A stretch of DNA of 64,000 bases, taken from contig JAOXFI010000005.1 of NCBI GenBank assembly GCA_029232285.1, positions 186,001 through 250,000 on the forward strand, given 5' to 3'. How positions within the stretch are numbered: the stretch's first letter is position 1; every line of letters starts with the position of its first letter. Positions 20,952-30,855 of this stretch are shown here, piece by piece. Made by a program: the position numbers and the translations under genes. Source of the DNA: Agmasoma carcini (nom. nud.). Lineage: Eukaryota; Microsporidia; Thelohaniidae. The notes under the pieces were generated by a model, which saw nothing but the letters and a program-made list of their open reading frames with translations, ran no database searches and was not told the DNA's origin.

Positions 20952-23191
20952 TATATTAAAAAATTTCACCAGTTTTCAATGTAAATCTATATTTTTTATT
21001 AATTATACTTATGTTGAATAAAAATACTATAATTGTTAATATATTTTATACAATTGAATTAATCATCTTTAAATACATAAAAACCACTTTTTTAAGCTTA
21101 AAGTTATAATATTTTCTAAAAACCATGAAACGATGAAAAAATAAAAATTTTAAATTTTAGAGCCAGTGGGTCTAAAAGAGGGTATTTAAATTTATTCTAG
21201 GAAATTGATTTGCGGTTGATAGTCAAATATTTATTGTAAGTTTAATTTCAGGATCTCTAAGTATAATCCAATTGGTGTGTGTAATAGTAGTTATACTGAT
21301 CACATATACTATGTTATCTTTAAATAGTATAAACCTGAAATAAAATTAGGTTTAAGGGTAATTCAATGTTATTCTTTAACTGAATGTTAATATAATATGT
21401 AAATATATGTATTTAAGATCAATTTTAATTATAGTATAAGGATGTAATGTTGTTGATTGAAGTTACAATCTATTTTTATTTGTTTAATGTCATTATATAT
21501 TGAAATTATCATTTTGTCCAGCATATAAAACCCAGATTGGAATTAAATATACAAAATTTATATCAATAATTATTTTTTATTTTCATGGCTTGAGTATATC
21601 ACTAGACAGGGATATAACATATCTAGGCAGTGATATACCATATCTAGACAGTGATATAACATATATAGACAGTGATATAATACATCTAGACAGTGATATA
21701 ATACATCTAGACAGTGATATAACATATCTAGGCAGTGATATACCATATCTAGACATAGAGATAACACATATAGATTGATAATTGGTTGTACAATACACAT
21801 ACCTTAGATCGTCTATGGCTTAATACTTCACCTTCATCTGAAATTATGAATGAGACTTTTTCTACATTTTTATAATAAATATTTGTATCGATCTAACACT
21901 TCTCTCAACATAAAATACCAGCAATCATATCTTTGATTAACCCAAAAACTAAAGGTTCATCAACTCTATATTCAAAACACATATTTTTATATTTTATTTA
22001 CTTCAGGTTCAATCAAACCTTCTTTTATCTCTTCATGTTACTCTTTCTTCTCCCTTCAAACTTGAAATCAATTTTTAAATATTAACGGTTTAATTTAGTC
22101 TATTATCTGTAAAAATAATGTCAATTAAATACATCATAGGTTATAGAATTATCTATCAATACACAATTTTATGATTAAATTAATACCACAACTAAATTAC
22201 AAACACAAATCTTATCAAACATGGTAGAAAGTTCCCACAACTATTTTAAACAAAGACTATCCACCATTAAATCAATCATGTTATAATATAAAATTCTATA
22301 TGAAAAGGTTTGTACATAAAACAGTTTGTCATAAAATCACTGGTGTTCATATTCAGACAATTTTCAAAAATTTAATATTAAAATCCTATGTAATTACAAA
22401 TAATAAACATAAGCATTAAAAGGAACATTATTTTTGTTAGAAAGTACCAATTTAATGGTTTTAAAAATAAATTTATTTTCTTTTTTCTTATACAAAAGTA
22501 AGTGAATTCAAAATTTGAAAACAAAAACTGAATACCTTTGATATTGTATTTCCTAAAAGGCAACTCAAATATTTGACAAATCGTTAATATTGATGTTTTT
22601 ATATCAATATTCAAAATATTGAATTCTTTTTTTACATCATTTATAAACAAAAGGTTTAGAGTTTCTACATTTCAATATTCAAAATATTGAATTCTTTTTT
22701 AAAACATCTATAACAAGTTCTTATTCATTTATTATGACATACTTACTCAATAATTCAATTGTTTTAACCTCATCACTGATAATATTATAAAAATCAGATG
22801 TTTTCATGAATTTACTTAATAATTAAATATTCGAATTATTTAAATCTGTAAAAAATCGATCAATAGTTAAAAATTTTTTATCTAAGATCACATATCAAAA
22901 CAACCCTTTAAAACTTACCGTTACCATCTAAGACTCTTTAAAAAGGTATGAAAAACAATTTTACATTACCATTTATAAACAAAATGACCATTAATCGCTA
23001 TCCTATTTTCTATATTCCATTTTACTTGTAGATTGACTGATAAATTAAGATTTTTCATAAAAACACAAAAATAAGCAGAGAGCTTCCAATCGGTAATACT
23101 TAGTGATATTTATTATTTTTTATCTTACCCTTCTCTTGAGAATGCATATTGAATAAATAAACTTAAATGAACAGAATTGGTTTATCTTAAG
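20952..23191. other. 2.2 kb AT-rich region with a minisatellite
   Basis: Contains the 21-bp minisatellite at about 21.6-21.77 kb and otherwise AT-rich DNA. The frame at 22378-22650 (minus) starts at TTG and has only AT-driven composition; not accepted. Confidence 0.4.
21600..21777. repeat. 21-bp minisatellite, about 8 copies
   Basis: Tandem copies of CTAGACAGTGATATAACATAT with variants (AGGCAGTGATATACC, AATACATCTAG). All three frames stay open because the unit is divisible by three, so the apparent frames over it are artefacts. Confidence 0.92.
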
Positions 23192-23369
23192 AAAACAAAA
23201 TACCCTTCAATCTATATCACACTTCAGTGTTAAACATGCTTAAATTAAACAAAATATTAATTTTTTTTTCTAAATATTGCAAAACAAAATACCCTTCAAT
23301 CTATATATCACACTTCAATGTTGAAACATGCTTAAATTAAACAAAATATTAATTTTTTTTCTAAATATT
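23192..23369. repeat. 89-bp tandem duplication upstream of the beta-CASP gene
   Basis: Two near-identical copies (ACAAAATACCCTTCAATCTA ... AATATTGC) at about 23196 and 23285. The second copy runs to just before the ATG at 23385, so part of the 5' region is duplicated. Confidence 0.9.
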
Positions 23370-23384
23370 GCAAAAAATTTTACC

Positions 23385-24794
23385 ATGCTTATAACTAAAC
23401 ATAAAATTAAAGACTCCCATTTTGTTGAAATAATCTCACAAACAGATTCATTTTTATACAATTTTGATTCTCCAATATATGGAACTAATTTTTCTGTTCC
23501 TTCATTTGAAAATAAACCTAAACCTATAAAATTTGTATGTACCAAATTTTTTTCTTCAAAAATTTTCGTTCCTAAACCAACAATAGGAATATTATTCTGT
23601 GAAAACATAGACATTTACATAACCCTACCCGTATGGGAACAACTATTATTGAAATACGAAGAACTTAAAGGCATCTCTGTCCACTACGATGAAACATCTT
23701 TGACAGAATATTTGGAAGATAAAATTAATTTTGATGATGAAGAAGGAACTAAGAGATGCAAAAGAGAAAATTTACTCGTGCTTAAATCATTTGATGAAAT
23801 TGATTTAGAAAAAATCAAGCGTAGATGTATCTTCGTCAGTTATTATCAAATTTTGGAATTTACAGATATTAAATTTATGATCGTCCCATCAGGTACAACT
23901 ATTGGGTGGTATAATATTGAAGTATTTGAAAATGATCTTTCATTAACAATCCTCTCGTCTTACTCCTTGAAGCCTCGATTTTCTGCCCCTGCTGCCCTAG
24001 TTGGTCCTTTAGTCATGGATTTGAGGAATAATTTAGTTGAATTGGGTAATCTTGAACAATTCGTGTTCCATTTACAAGTTTCATACAAACCCATCCTCAT
24101 CCCTATTCAAATACAAACATTTTTTGTAGAAATAATATTTCATATTTTATCAGTACTTGAAAAATATAAAATTCCAATTTATGTTGTTTCTAATCTTTTT
24201 GATAAACTTAATATTGATATAAATCAACAAACAGACTGGCTTAATTCTATGTTTAGTGGTACACAAGAACCCTTTCCTCTTAAAAAATACAAATATCTTT
24301 ATGTTGTTACTGATTTTCATAATATACCTGATGATTCGGATGTTAAGATAATATTTTGTCACGAATTTTATTATCAGGCGCTTGGGTTTCCTTCTTTCCT
24401 TAAAAAATTAGAAGTCATTTCACTTAACAATGAAATTCCTAATAGTTTAAAGTTTAACATCAAATTAGAATCAAGTAAAGAAGAAATAGTATCCTCTTCT
24501 AATAAACTTCCTAAGTTTATAGATAATAACATAATAATGACAGATGAAAGAGATTATGTTGATTTGGTTGTCGATTCACGTAGGAATTGTTATGATTCGC
24601 GTGTATTTATATATGGTAAGCTTATTAATTCAGATATTAATACACCTAATGTTATAACAAAGAGAATTAATTTTAAAAATTTTAAAAGCTTTACTGATAA
24701 GCTTAAATATTTTGATGGGTGGTATTATGAAGAGGATGGTAAGTATAAATATAGAATAGAAGGTGAAAATATTATAAGAAAGGATATTACATAA
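23385..24794 (+). CDS. catalytically dead metallo-beta-lactamase/beta-CASP protein (CPSF100/Cft2- or INTS9-like)
   Basis: A 469-aa protein with the layout of the inactive partner subunits of the CPSF73/INTS11 endonucleases. The segment FMIVPSGTTIGWYNIEVFEN followed by LSLTILSSYSLKPRFS aligns with the beta-lactamase strand-turn region (SSGYxIGSSNW...VSGSS) of INTS9 and CPSF100. A beta-CASP part follows: KPILIPIQIQTFFVEIIFHI, KIPIYVVSN, EPFPLKKYKYLYVVTDFHN. The zinc motif HxHxDH is absent, so no nuclease activity is expected. Microsporidia are not known for an Integrator complex, so a Cft2-type mRNA 3'-end role is the simpler reading, though several motifs look more INTS9-like. The start at 23385 is chosen because AAAAAATTTTACC precedes it; an in-frame ATG at 23328 lies inside the tandem duplication. 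Confidence 0.6.
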   Translation: MLITKHKIKDSHFVEIISQTDSFLYNFDSPIYGTNFSVPSFENKPKPIKFVCTKFFSSKIFVPKPTIGILFCENIDIYITLPVWEQLLLKYEELKGISVHYDETSLTEYLEDKINFDDEEGTKRCKRENLLVLKSFDEIDLEKIKRRCIFVSYYQILEFTDIKFMIVPSGTTIGWYNIEVFENDLSLTILSSYSLKPRFSAPAALVGPLVMDLRNNLVELGNLEQFVFHLQVSYKPILIPIQIQTFFVEIIFHILSVLEKYKIPIYVVSNLFDKLNIDINQQTDWLNSMFSGTQEPFPLKKYKYLYVVTDFHNIPDDSDVKIIFCHEFYYQALGFPSFLKKLEVISLNNEIPNSLKFNIKLESSKEEIVSSSNKLPKFIDNNIIMTDERDYVDLVVDSRRNCYDSRVFIYGKLINSDINTPNVITKRINFKNFKSFTDKLKYFDGWYYEEDGKYKYRIEGENIIRKDIT

Positions 24795-24803
24795 TAAAAA
24801 CAC

Positions 24804-24839
24804 TACAGGGTTGATTTTGTAAATACAAATAACCCTGTA
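24804..24839. repeat. perfect-ended palindrome made of Tc1-type ends
   Basis: TACAGGGTT ... AACCCTGTA with an inner 5-bp stem (TTTGT/ACAAA) and a 4-nt loop, 10 bp after the beta-CASP stop. TA|CAGGGTT is exactly the outer end of the two Tc1 elements here. It may be a miniature/solo-end derivative and could act as an mRNA 3'-end hairpin. Confidence 0.7.
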
Positions 24840-25424
24840 TATGAAATAGAAACTGTAATGATGAGATCACCAGTTCTGTAAAGAATTTTTATTCTTCGTG
24901 GGGTAGAATGAGAACATCTTAATTGGGTTATAACATTTATTGAAGCTTTTAATATACAGTACTCTAAAAAACCCGGATCCCCAAGAGGTTTGTTTAAAGA
25001 ACTAAAATATTAAATAAAACAATAATTAGAGTTTAATCGTATAAGTATGTCTATAATTTTTTAATTAAAAACCAATAAAAAATAGGACACCGAAAAATAC
25101 CATATAAATTTCCCTCCTGTTAAATTATTACCCTATAGGTATATATTCTTCTGAATTTGAGAAAGGTCGAATTTTTCAATACACGAAACCAATGTAAAAC
25201 CCGACTTAAAGAGATCTACTATACAAGATTAAGTTAGAAAATACAAGAATAAAGAAAAGGTGTAGTAGCGAGAAGAAATTAATTAAAAATGATCAATAAT
25301 AACCCTTACGTCACATGCCGATATAACAAAAAAGTGAATTGTAGAATAATTGTATTTGTGTGTCTTTTTCAAATATGTAAATAATTAAAAACCATTAAAA
25401 GGGTTTATAATGACTTTAAGAAGC

Positions 25425-25520
25425 AAATGATACGGGTTGGAGTAGGAAAATCAACGTTTATAAATGAAAATGTTAAATTTGGTAAGAAAAAATATTTGTT
25501 TGGGATTGCATGAGTATAAT
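25425..25520 (+). pseudogene. Merlin/ISXO2-like transposase fragment
   Basis: One frame reads RVGVGKSTFINENVKFGKKKY, resembling the start of the DDE domain of IS1595/ISXO2-like transposases (GGxGKxVEIDESKFGKRKY). The catalytic Asp is replaced by Asn. Only about 30 codons are recognisable. Confidence 0.4.
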
Positions 25521-26149
25521 GGTCTTGTATATTTGTTTTTACGGTAAACCTTAAATGAAATATATTATACTTTAATATTGATCAATGATTTCAAAGAGAG
25601 CACACAAAATTCCAATTTTCAACAATAAATGAACTAAATCATAAAAGAAAGATAACAATAAAGTCTTTTAAATATTGAGGTGTTAGTATTGCTAAGACTT
25701 CAATACTATATAACATCTGTGGGTTTATTTAAGGCGAAAACTAAGAAATGTGGTTTTTGAAAACGAGGCGCATTTAATATCAAATTAGTTAAATATGGTT
25801 AACTATCGGTATTCTATATTTGTAAAACACTAGTAGAATTTATAAATGACAGAATTATGGAAATTATAACGGCAAAAGACTGCCATACATCATATTAAAC
25901 AAATGTGTTCAGTTTTTTATTGGGTTTTAATAAATAAAATAATTAAAAGGATTTATATAAAAGTTGCAATATAAAAATTATAAACATATATTTATAGATT
26001 TGACTCTATTTTCTTGTCTGTAAACAAATTTTTTATTTAGTCTTTGGAATAAAATTTAGATTAAGGATAAAATTTGCAATCAAATTTAGTTAAATGTAAA
26101 ATTTCAAATATATAAAATAAATTATTAAACTATTTTATTCAATCTAAAA

Positions 26150-26705
26150 ATTTCAGTAAATCTTTATCACCAATAGAATTCTTCAGCATACATTCTTTTA
26201 GTATCCATTCTATCATTTTCATCATTTACCATCAATTTTTTAAATTTATTCCAAAGAGATTTAATCGACCGAGTATTAGCATCATTTAAAGGGTTAATAA
26301 AATCAAATCTATGATTAACTTTTTGATGATTAAAATTAAAGATAAAATGTTATCATAAAATCACCACTCAACACTCTAAATTATTGCACCGGCATACAAA
26401 AATTTATGATAATTGGGAGGAGTACTTCAGTACTCTAAACAGAAGTGACAAAATATTTGCAAAGGCTAGAAGAGGTATCACAAATACCAAACACCCATCT
26501 GTCAACCAAACTATTCTACTAACATGATATTTTTGTCTATAGTGAAGCATAGACACATCTATTTGACAAATCACGTCTTCTCTAACTAAGCGAATAGGTT
26601 TTTCATCAAAATGTAATTCACACTCGTTCTTATTTTTTGAATCATCATCTTTGAGAAAGATAGCTCTTGAATTACCTGCACCTGGGCAGATTATAAATCA
26701 TTTAT
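26150..26705 (-). pseudogene. Merlin/ISXO2-like (IS1595-type) transposase pseudogene
   Basis: Read on the minus strand across two frames: a segment with ICQIDVSMLHYRQKYHVSRI (first Asp region), then WVFGICDTSS and EVLLPIIINFC, then VNHRFDFINPLNDANTRSIK and SLWNKFKKL (third acidic region, with Lys where Glu is expected). At least one frameshift, an internal stop and lost catalytic residues show it is dead. Confidence 0.75.
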
Positions 26706-27329
26706 AGCATACTGACATTATTTTTCTTATTTCAAAATAATAAAAAAATAATAAATCTCATTGAAATGCGTTTCTATACAAATTGACATCGAATCTTGTA
26801 GTTTTTAAATACAAAATCAACAATTCTTCTTAAACATTTCATTTATTTAAGAAGATTATTGCAGCCAATGCATTAAACACCCACCCTCCTAGTCTTTCAA
26901 TTAATTGGCTTTTATTGTTTAAATAAGGAAATAAATCACTGTCATATTTAAAAGTTATTATTAAGGATAAAATTTTCACCCGTGGGTTCGAATTCTTTCC
27001 CTGATCCGAAAAATTATTCTTTTAGAAATAATTTTGTGAATTGAATGGGTGCAGGGAACGGTATTTTTCAATTTTAGATCATAAAATAATATTAATAAGT
27101 TTAATGTGTCAAACCTAATTACCTGCGAAAAATAAAACCTATATTTTCGTAGAGTAATAATGATCGGAAACCTCTCCCCTACAAAAGGGATATCTGACAC
27201 ATCATCTAAAAACACAAGAATTGAAAACATCAACAGTAAGATTCAACGTGAAGGCAACTGATAACGTGAATAGTAATTATATAATTATTGCGTTTTAATA
27301 AAAATAACAACAAAATTAGGATTTCATGC

Positions 27330-27600
27330 CCTCTTGAATCATCATAAATAGTGATTGTATTGCACTACATACACCGATCAGCTTATATCTTAGATAAGTA
27401 CCTCCTCTTGCCAATTAATTAGAGATGTATGTCTAGCGTTCGTAATATAATTTCCCAAAGTGAACAAGATTATCCATATCCTCTAGAGCCTGTTTTAGCT
27501 CCTATCTTGTTATAGTCTAATTTTAGAAAATTCTAATCACGTGCAGGTCTATACTCTTCGCGGAACTGATTATAGATAAATAATTGAGCATTATACAATC
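27330..27600 (+). repeat. dispersed repeat, copy A
   Basis: Shares AAAGTGAACAAGATTATCC, then CCTGTTTTAGC, TTGTTATAGTCTAATTTTAG and GCAGGTCTATACTCTT, in order, with copy B at 27.9-28.1 kb and with copy C (reverse strand) at 63.8 kb. It has no coding capacity. It could be a solo LTR or a non-autonomous transposon end. Confidence 0.65.
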
Positions 27601-27879
27601 AATTTTATGACAATGTTTATATTGTGTTATTACAACACTTGTGGATTTAAGGCAACATCACTCTAAAAATAATATAGATTTATTTATCCAATACGGCTTG
27701 TTCAGACAGGAAGTATTAAAAAACACAGACGGCACAAAGTATTATCTATTGAACCCTCTTCCGTTCATTTTCTACAAATAATCTTATAATATCAGTCAAC
27801 CTAGAAAAGCCGAACCAGAAAGTAAAAATTATTAAAATAAACAACAAAAATGGGTAGCAATTATACACTCATCGTGCTA

Positions 27880-28130
27880 TGGTAAAGGGCTGTAGATAAA
27901 AAAAGAGACACTTTCCTATATTCTAGCTGGCTTAGTGCTGTCACGCGCACCAACCACAACTTATGTCTATCAACCACAAACTAATTTCTCAGAGTGAATA
28001 GGGTTATCTTTAACGGCGGCACTGCTTTAGCCCAATTGGCCGTCGTTTTCCAAAATTTTTCGCTCTGCACACAGTAGAGGTCTGGACTCTTTATTGCTCT
28101 AAAAAACGTTCAGAGTAACTAAAATGAATA
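27880..28130 (+). repeat. dispersed repeat, copy B
   Basis: Contains CAGAGTGAATAGGGTTATC, CTGCTTTAGCC, TTTTCCAAAATTTTTCGCTC and AGAGGTCTGGACTCTTTATT in the same order and orientation as copy A, about 500 bp downstream of it. The GC content is clearly above the background. Confidence 0.65.
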
Positions 28131-28526
28131 GCATCAAGATTTAGAATATATAAATATCTTAGTTTTATTAATATAAAGATTTGATGGTGATCTTATAATT
28201 AAACAGCATACTTTATTTATATTGCTTAAATATTTTAAATTTGAGATATTCTTTCAACGTAACACTAGGACAAATCAGATCACAAACCAAGTATACACGC
28301 ATTTTTTCTTGTTTTATTATATTAATCATCAAGTTTATATTTATAAACCTTTTATAGTGATTAGCACTTCATAAGATCAGATTTATAAACAAGCTTTATT
28401 TTCTTTAAAATCAATAATTTAAACAAATATTATTTCTTTACAGTAATAGACAACAAAAGAAACAAAAATCATAAAATTATTAATAAAGTTTGTTCTTTCA
28501 AAAAATAATTAAACAGCAAATATAAT

Positions 28527-29354
28527 TTATTCCTTTTTTACTAATGATCGTAATATTTTCAAATCTTCATGAAATAGTTCAGGATCGGGTGTTTCTAAAA
28601 CCAAAGGCATATCATCAAACCTAGAATCATTCATTATAAATTCAAAAGCTTCCAACCCAATCAAACCCTTTCCTATATGTGCATGTAAGTCCCTATGCGA
28701 ACCCAATGGCTTAGCACTATCATTTAAATGCATAGCCTTAAGATACTTAATACCAATTTTTTCATCAAATTCTTTCATAACAATTTCAAATTTTTCTTTT
28801 GTAGTAATATCATACCCTGATCCAAACAAATGGCATGTATCAAGAGTCACACCTATTCTCTTCTTGTCATTTACCTTCTCAATAATTGTTTTTAGATCTT
28901 CAAAGCTTCTGCCCAAGGTTGTTCCTTGTCCCGCCATATTTTCTAAAAGTATAACCACATCATCAACTTTTGAATGAAGAATATTTATAAAATCAGAAAC
29001 GATACTGAAAGATTTAGCACCTAATTTTTTAATATCTGCACCTGGATGCATATTATAGTATTTGATACCGAGTTTTGAGCATCGAATTAAGTCATCAAGG
29101 ACAACAGGCATTGATTTATCAAATAACTCCGGGTTGGCCATGTTTATTAGGTATGAACCGTGTGGTAGCATGTACTCAGGGTTTTTTATCTTAGCCTTGA
29201 ATAATTTAATAGATTGTTCTGTGATTTCTTTAAAATCGTATCTTCTTTGGTTTTTAAGGAATACTGCACAGCTTTTGATGTTTAACTTGTCCATTTGGTC
29301 TTCTACTGTATGTATTCCTTTGGATATTGATAGATGTGCTCCCAATAATTTCAT
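28527..29354 (-). CDS. APN1: AP endonuclease IV (Apn1/Nfo family)
   Basis: Cleaves DNA 5' of abasic sites in base-excision repair. The 275-aa TIM-barrel protein keeps all expected metal ligands: His in LPHGSYLIN, His in YNMHPGAD, Glu in LLENMAGQGTTLG, Asp/His in TLDTCHLFGSGYD, His in AMHLNDS, Asp/His in HRDLHAHIGKG and Glu in VLETPDP. Its length is near the bacterial Nfo (285 aa); it lacks the basic C-terminal nuclear signal of yeast Apn1. The sense-strand start context is AAAATTTTTAGCCTATG, fitting the local motif. It is an isolated gene next to the transposon-rich region. Confidence 0.96.
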   Translation of the reverse strand: MKLLGAHLSISKGIHTVEDQMDKLNIKSCAVFLKNQRRYDFKEITEQSIKLFKAKIKNPEYMLPHGSYLINMANPELFDKSMPVVLDDLIRCSKLGIKYYNMHPGADIKKLGAKSFSIVSDFINILHSKVDDVVILLENMAGQGTTLGRSFEDLKTIIEKVNDKKRIGVTLDTCHLFGSGYDITTKEKFEIVMKEFDEKIGIKYLKAMHLNDSAKPLGSHRDLHAHIGKGLIGLEAFEFIMNDSRFDDMPLVLETPDPELFHEDLKILRSLVKKE

Positions 29355-29995
29355 AGGCTAAAAATTTTATATTTTAATTCTTAAAATTAGCAAAGTTCAA
29401 GAAATGAAGTGATGAAGTCTTTTATAAAAATTGTATATATTTTGAGGTTAAAAAGAAAAATATTATAAAATATAATTTGAAGTAATAAAAACTGAATATT
29501 ATGACATAATTTAATAAATTAAGTATTAAACAATATCTATAAAGGATCTAATCAATCTTTTAGTTAGTTAGTATAATAAAAAAATATCTAAAAATAAAAA
29601 AATTATCTAAAAATATAAAATTTTAATATTTCATGATCTAAAATACAATCAAAGCTTAAGTTATACTTGAAATTCTCACATTTTATAACATTTATTAAAA
29701 TTTTAGATTATAATATTGATACCAGTAACAAAAACGTGTTTAAGTGATTTAAAATATATTAATTTGTATTTTTTATTAAATAAAAAAATTTTATTTTGAT
29801 TGTCACATTTCACTATTTATTTGATCATCATATTTCATTGTTCTTATTTATAACATTATTATATAAATTAATAATTATTTTAATACGTTTCAATCAACAC
29901 TCTTAACTAATAACATAACGTTAATACAATATTATATAAAAAATCAATAAAAATTCCCCTTTAGTTAAAACAAAAAAAATTTACTACCCCTTAAT
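29355..29995. other. AT-rich divergent intergenic region
   Basis: Upstream DNA of APN1 (minus) and the syntaxin (plus). No RNA gene or frame supported. Confidence 0.4.
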
Positions 29996-30826
29996 ATGGG
30001 AACTATGGAGGAAAGAGATTTTTTAGAAGCTATAAACGAGGTGGATAGGCAGATTGGAAACATTGAGAAGTGTAAAGATGCTTTGGAAAGACTTAGTAAT
30101 GCTCAGAACCAAGAATTCGACCAAACCGTTATAGCATCAAATGAAAAAAGAATGGACGAAGTTGGTGACCAATTTGAATTATATTCTAATTCAGCCAAAT
30201 CAAAGCTATCAATGCTACAGGATGACACTAAAGAGCTAAAAAGAACAAAATCTAACACTTCTGTCGTCACTATGAGAGAAAATACCATCACATCCAAATA
30301 TTCAAAGCTGGCCAGATCCATCAATAGTTTTAAAAGTCAACAAGTCATGAATAAGCAGGCAGAACAAAACAAAATGGAGATTCAATATCTGATCGCTAAT
30401 CCAGGCGCAACTAAAAGTGACTTAGAGATGCTCAAGGATGATGAAAAGGGACGAGAACTCTTAGACCAGGCCTTATCCTTAGGTAGTGTCTCTTCTAAAA
30501 AGATATTACAACACACTCAGGATCGACAGAAAAGAATCAAAAAGTTAAACGAAAATATTAAAAAGGTTGTTATATTGATCGAGGAAATAAATAAAGCAAC
30601 CAAGGCCTTGTCAAATAAAGTTGAAAAGATACAAATTACAACTGTGACAGCTGAAGAAGAAGCGATTGAGGCTAATAGACAGTTAGATACTGCTCTTATG
30701 TATGAAAGAAGGGCTATGTACATCAAAAGAATGTTATATGGGTTTGCTGCAGTTGTGTCTATCATCTTTTTGGTGTGGTTGATAGGTGGTAAGCTATTTT
30801 CTAGCAATGGTGGTTCAAAAAACTGA
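29996..30826 (+). CDS. syntaxin-type (Qa) t-SNARE, tail-anchored
   Basis: Membrane-fusion SNARE of the Sso1/syntaxin-1 class. In the 276-aa protein, residues about 5-130 are Habc-like helices (FLEAINEVDRQIGNIEKCKD). A linker (NPGATKSDLEMLKDDEKG) matches the pre-SNARE part of syntaxins. A SNARE helix follows at about 180-240, then one C-terminal transmembrane segment (YGFAAVVSIIFLVWLIGG) with a few luminal residues. A gap-free alignment by eye to syntaxin-1 from RQKRIKKL onward puts Leu205 where the zero-layer Gln should be. ATG at 29996 with a second in-frame Met four codons in; the context AAAATTTACTACCCCTTAAT has both motif parts. Confidence 0.85.
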   Translation: MGTMEERDFLEAINEVDRQIGNIEKCKDALERLSNAQNQEFDQTVIASNEKRMDEVGDQFELYSNSAKSKLSMLQDDTKELKRTKSNTSVVTMRENTITSKYSKLARSINSFKSQQVMNKQAEQNKMEIQYLIANPGATKSDLEMLKDDEKGRELLDQALSLGSVSSKKILQHTQDRQKRIKKLNENIKKVVILIEEINKATKALSNKVEKIQITTVTAEEEAIEANRQLDTALMYERRAMYIKRMLYGFAAVVSIIFLVWLIGGKLFSSNGGSKN

Positions 30827-30855
30827 TAAGAATTTGTTTAGGTAAAAAAAATTTA

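Larger units (their letters stand above)
24840..28526. other. 3.7 kb transposon graveyard, no intact gene
   Basis: Contains two or more Merlin-type transposase remnants and two copies of a dispersed repeat (separate entries). No intact frame found. Base composition is patchier and locally more GC-rich than ordinary gaps here. Confidence 0.6.

Noticed and set aside
21500..21800. Repetitive protein frames on both strands
   Set aside because: Produced by the 21-bp minisatellite, which keeps several frames open.
22378..22650. 90-codon hydrophobic minus-strand frame
   Set aside because: TTG start, composition entirely explained by AT richness, no start motif, no similarity.
26980..27000. GGTTCGAATTC resembling a tRNA T arm
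   Set aside because: No acceptor, D or anticodon stems can be built around it on either strand.
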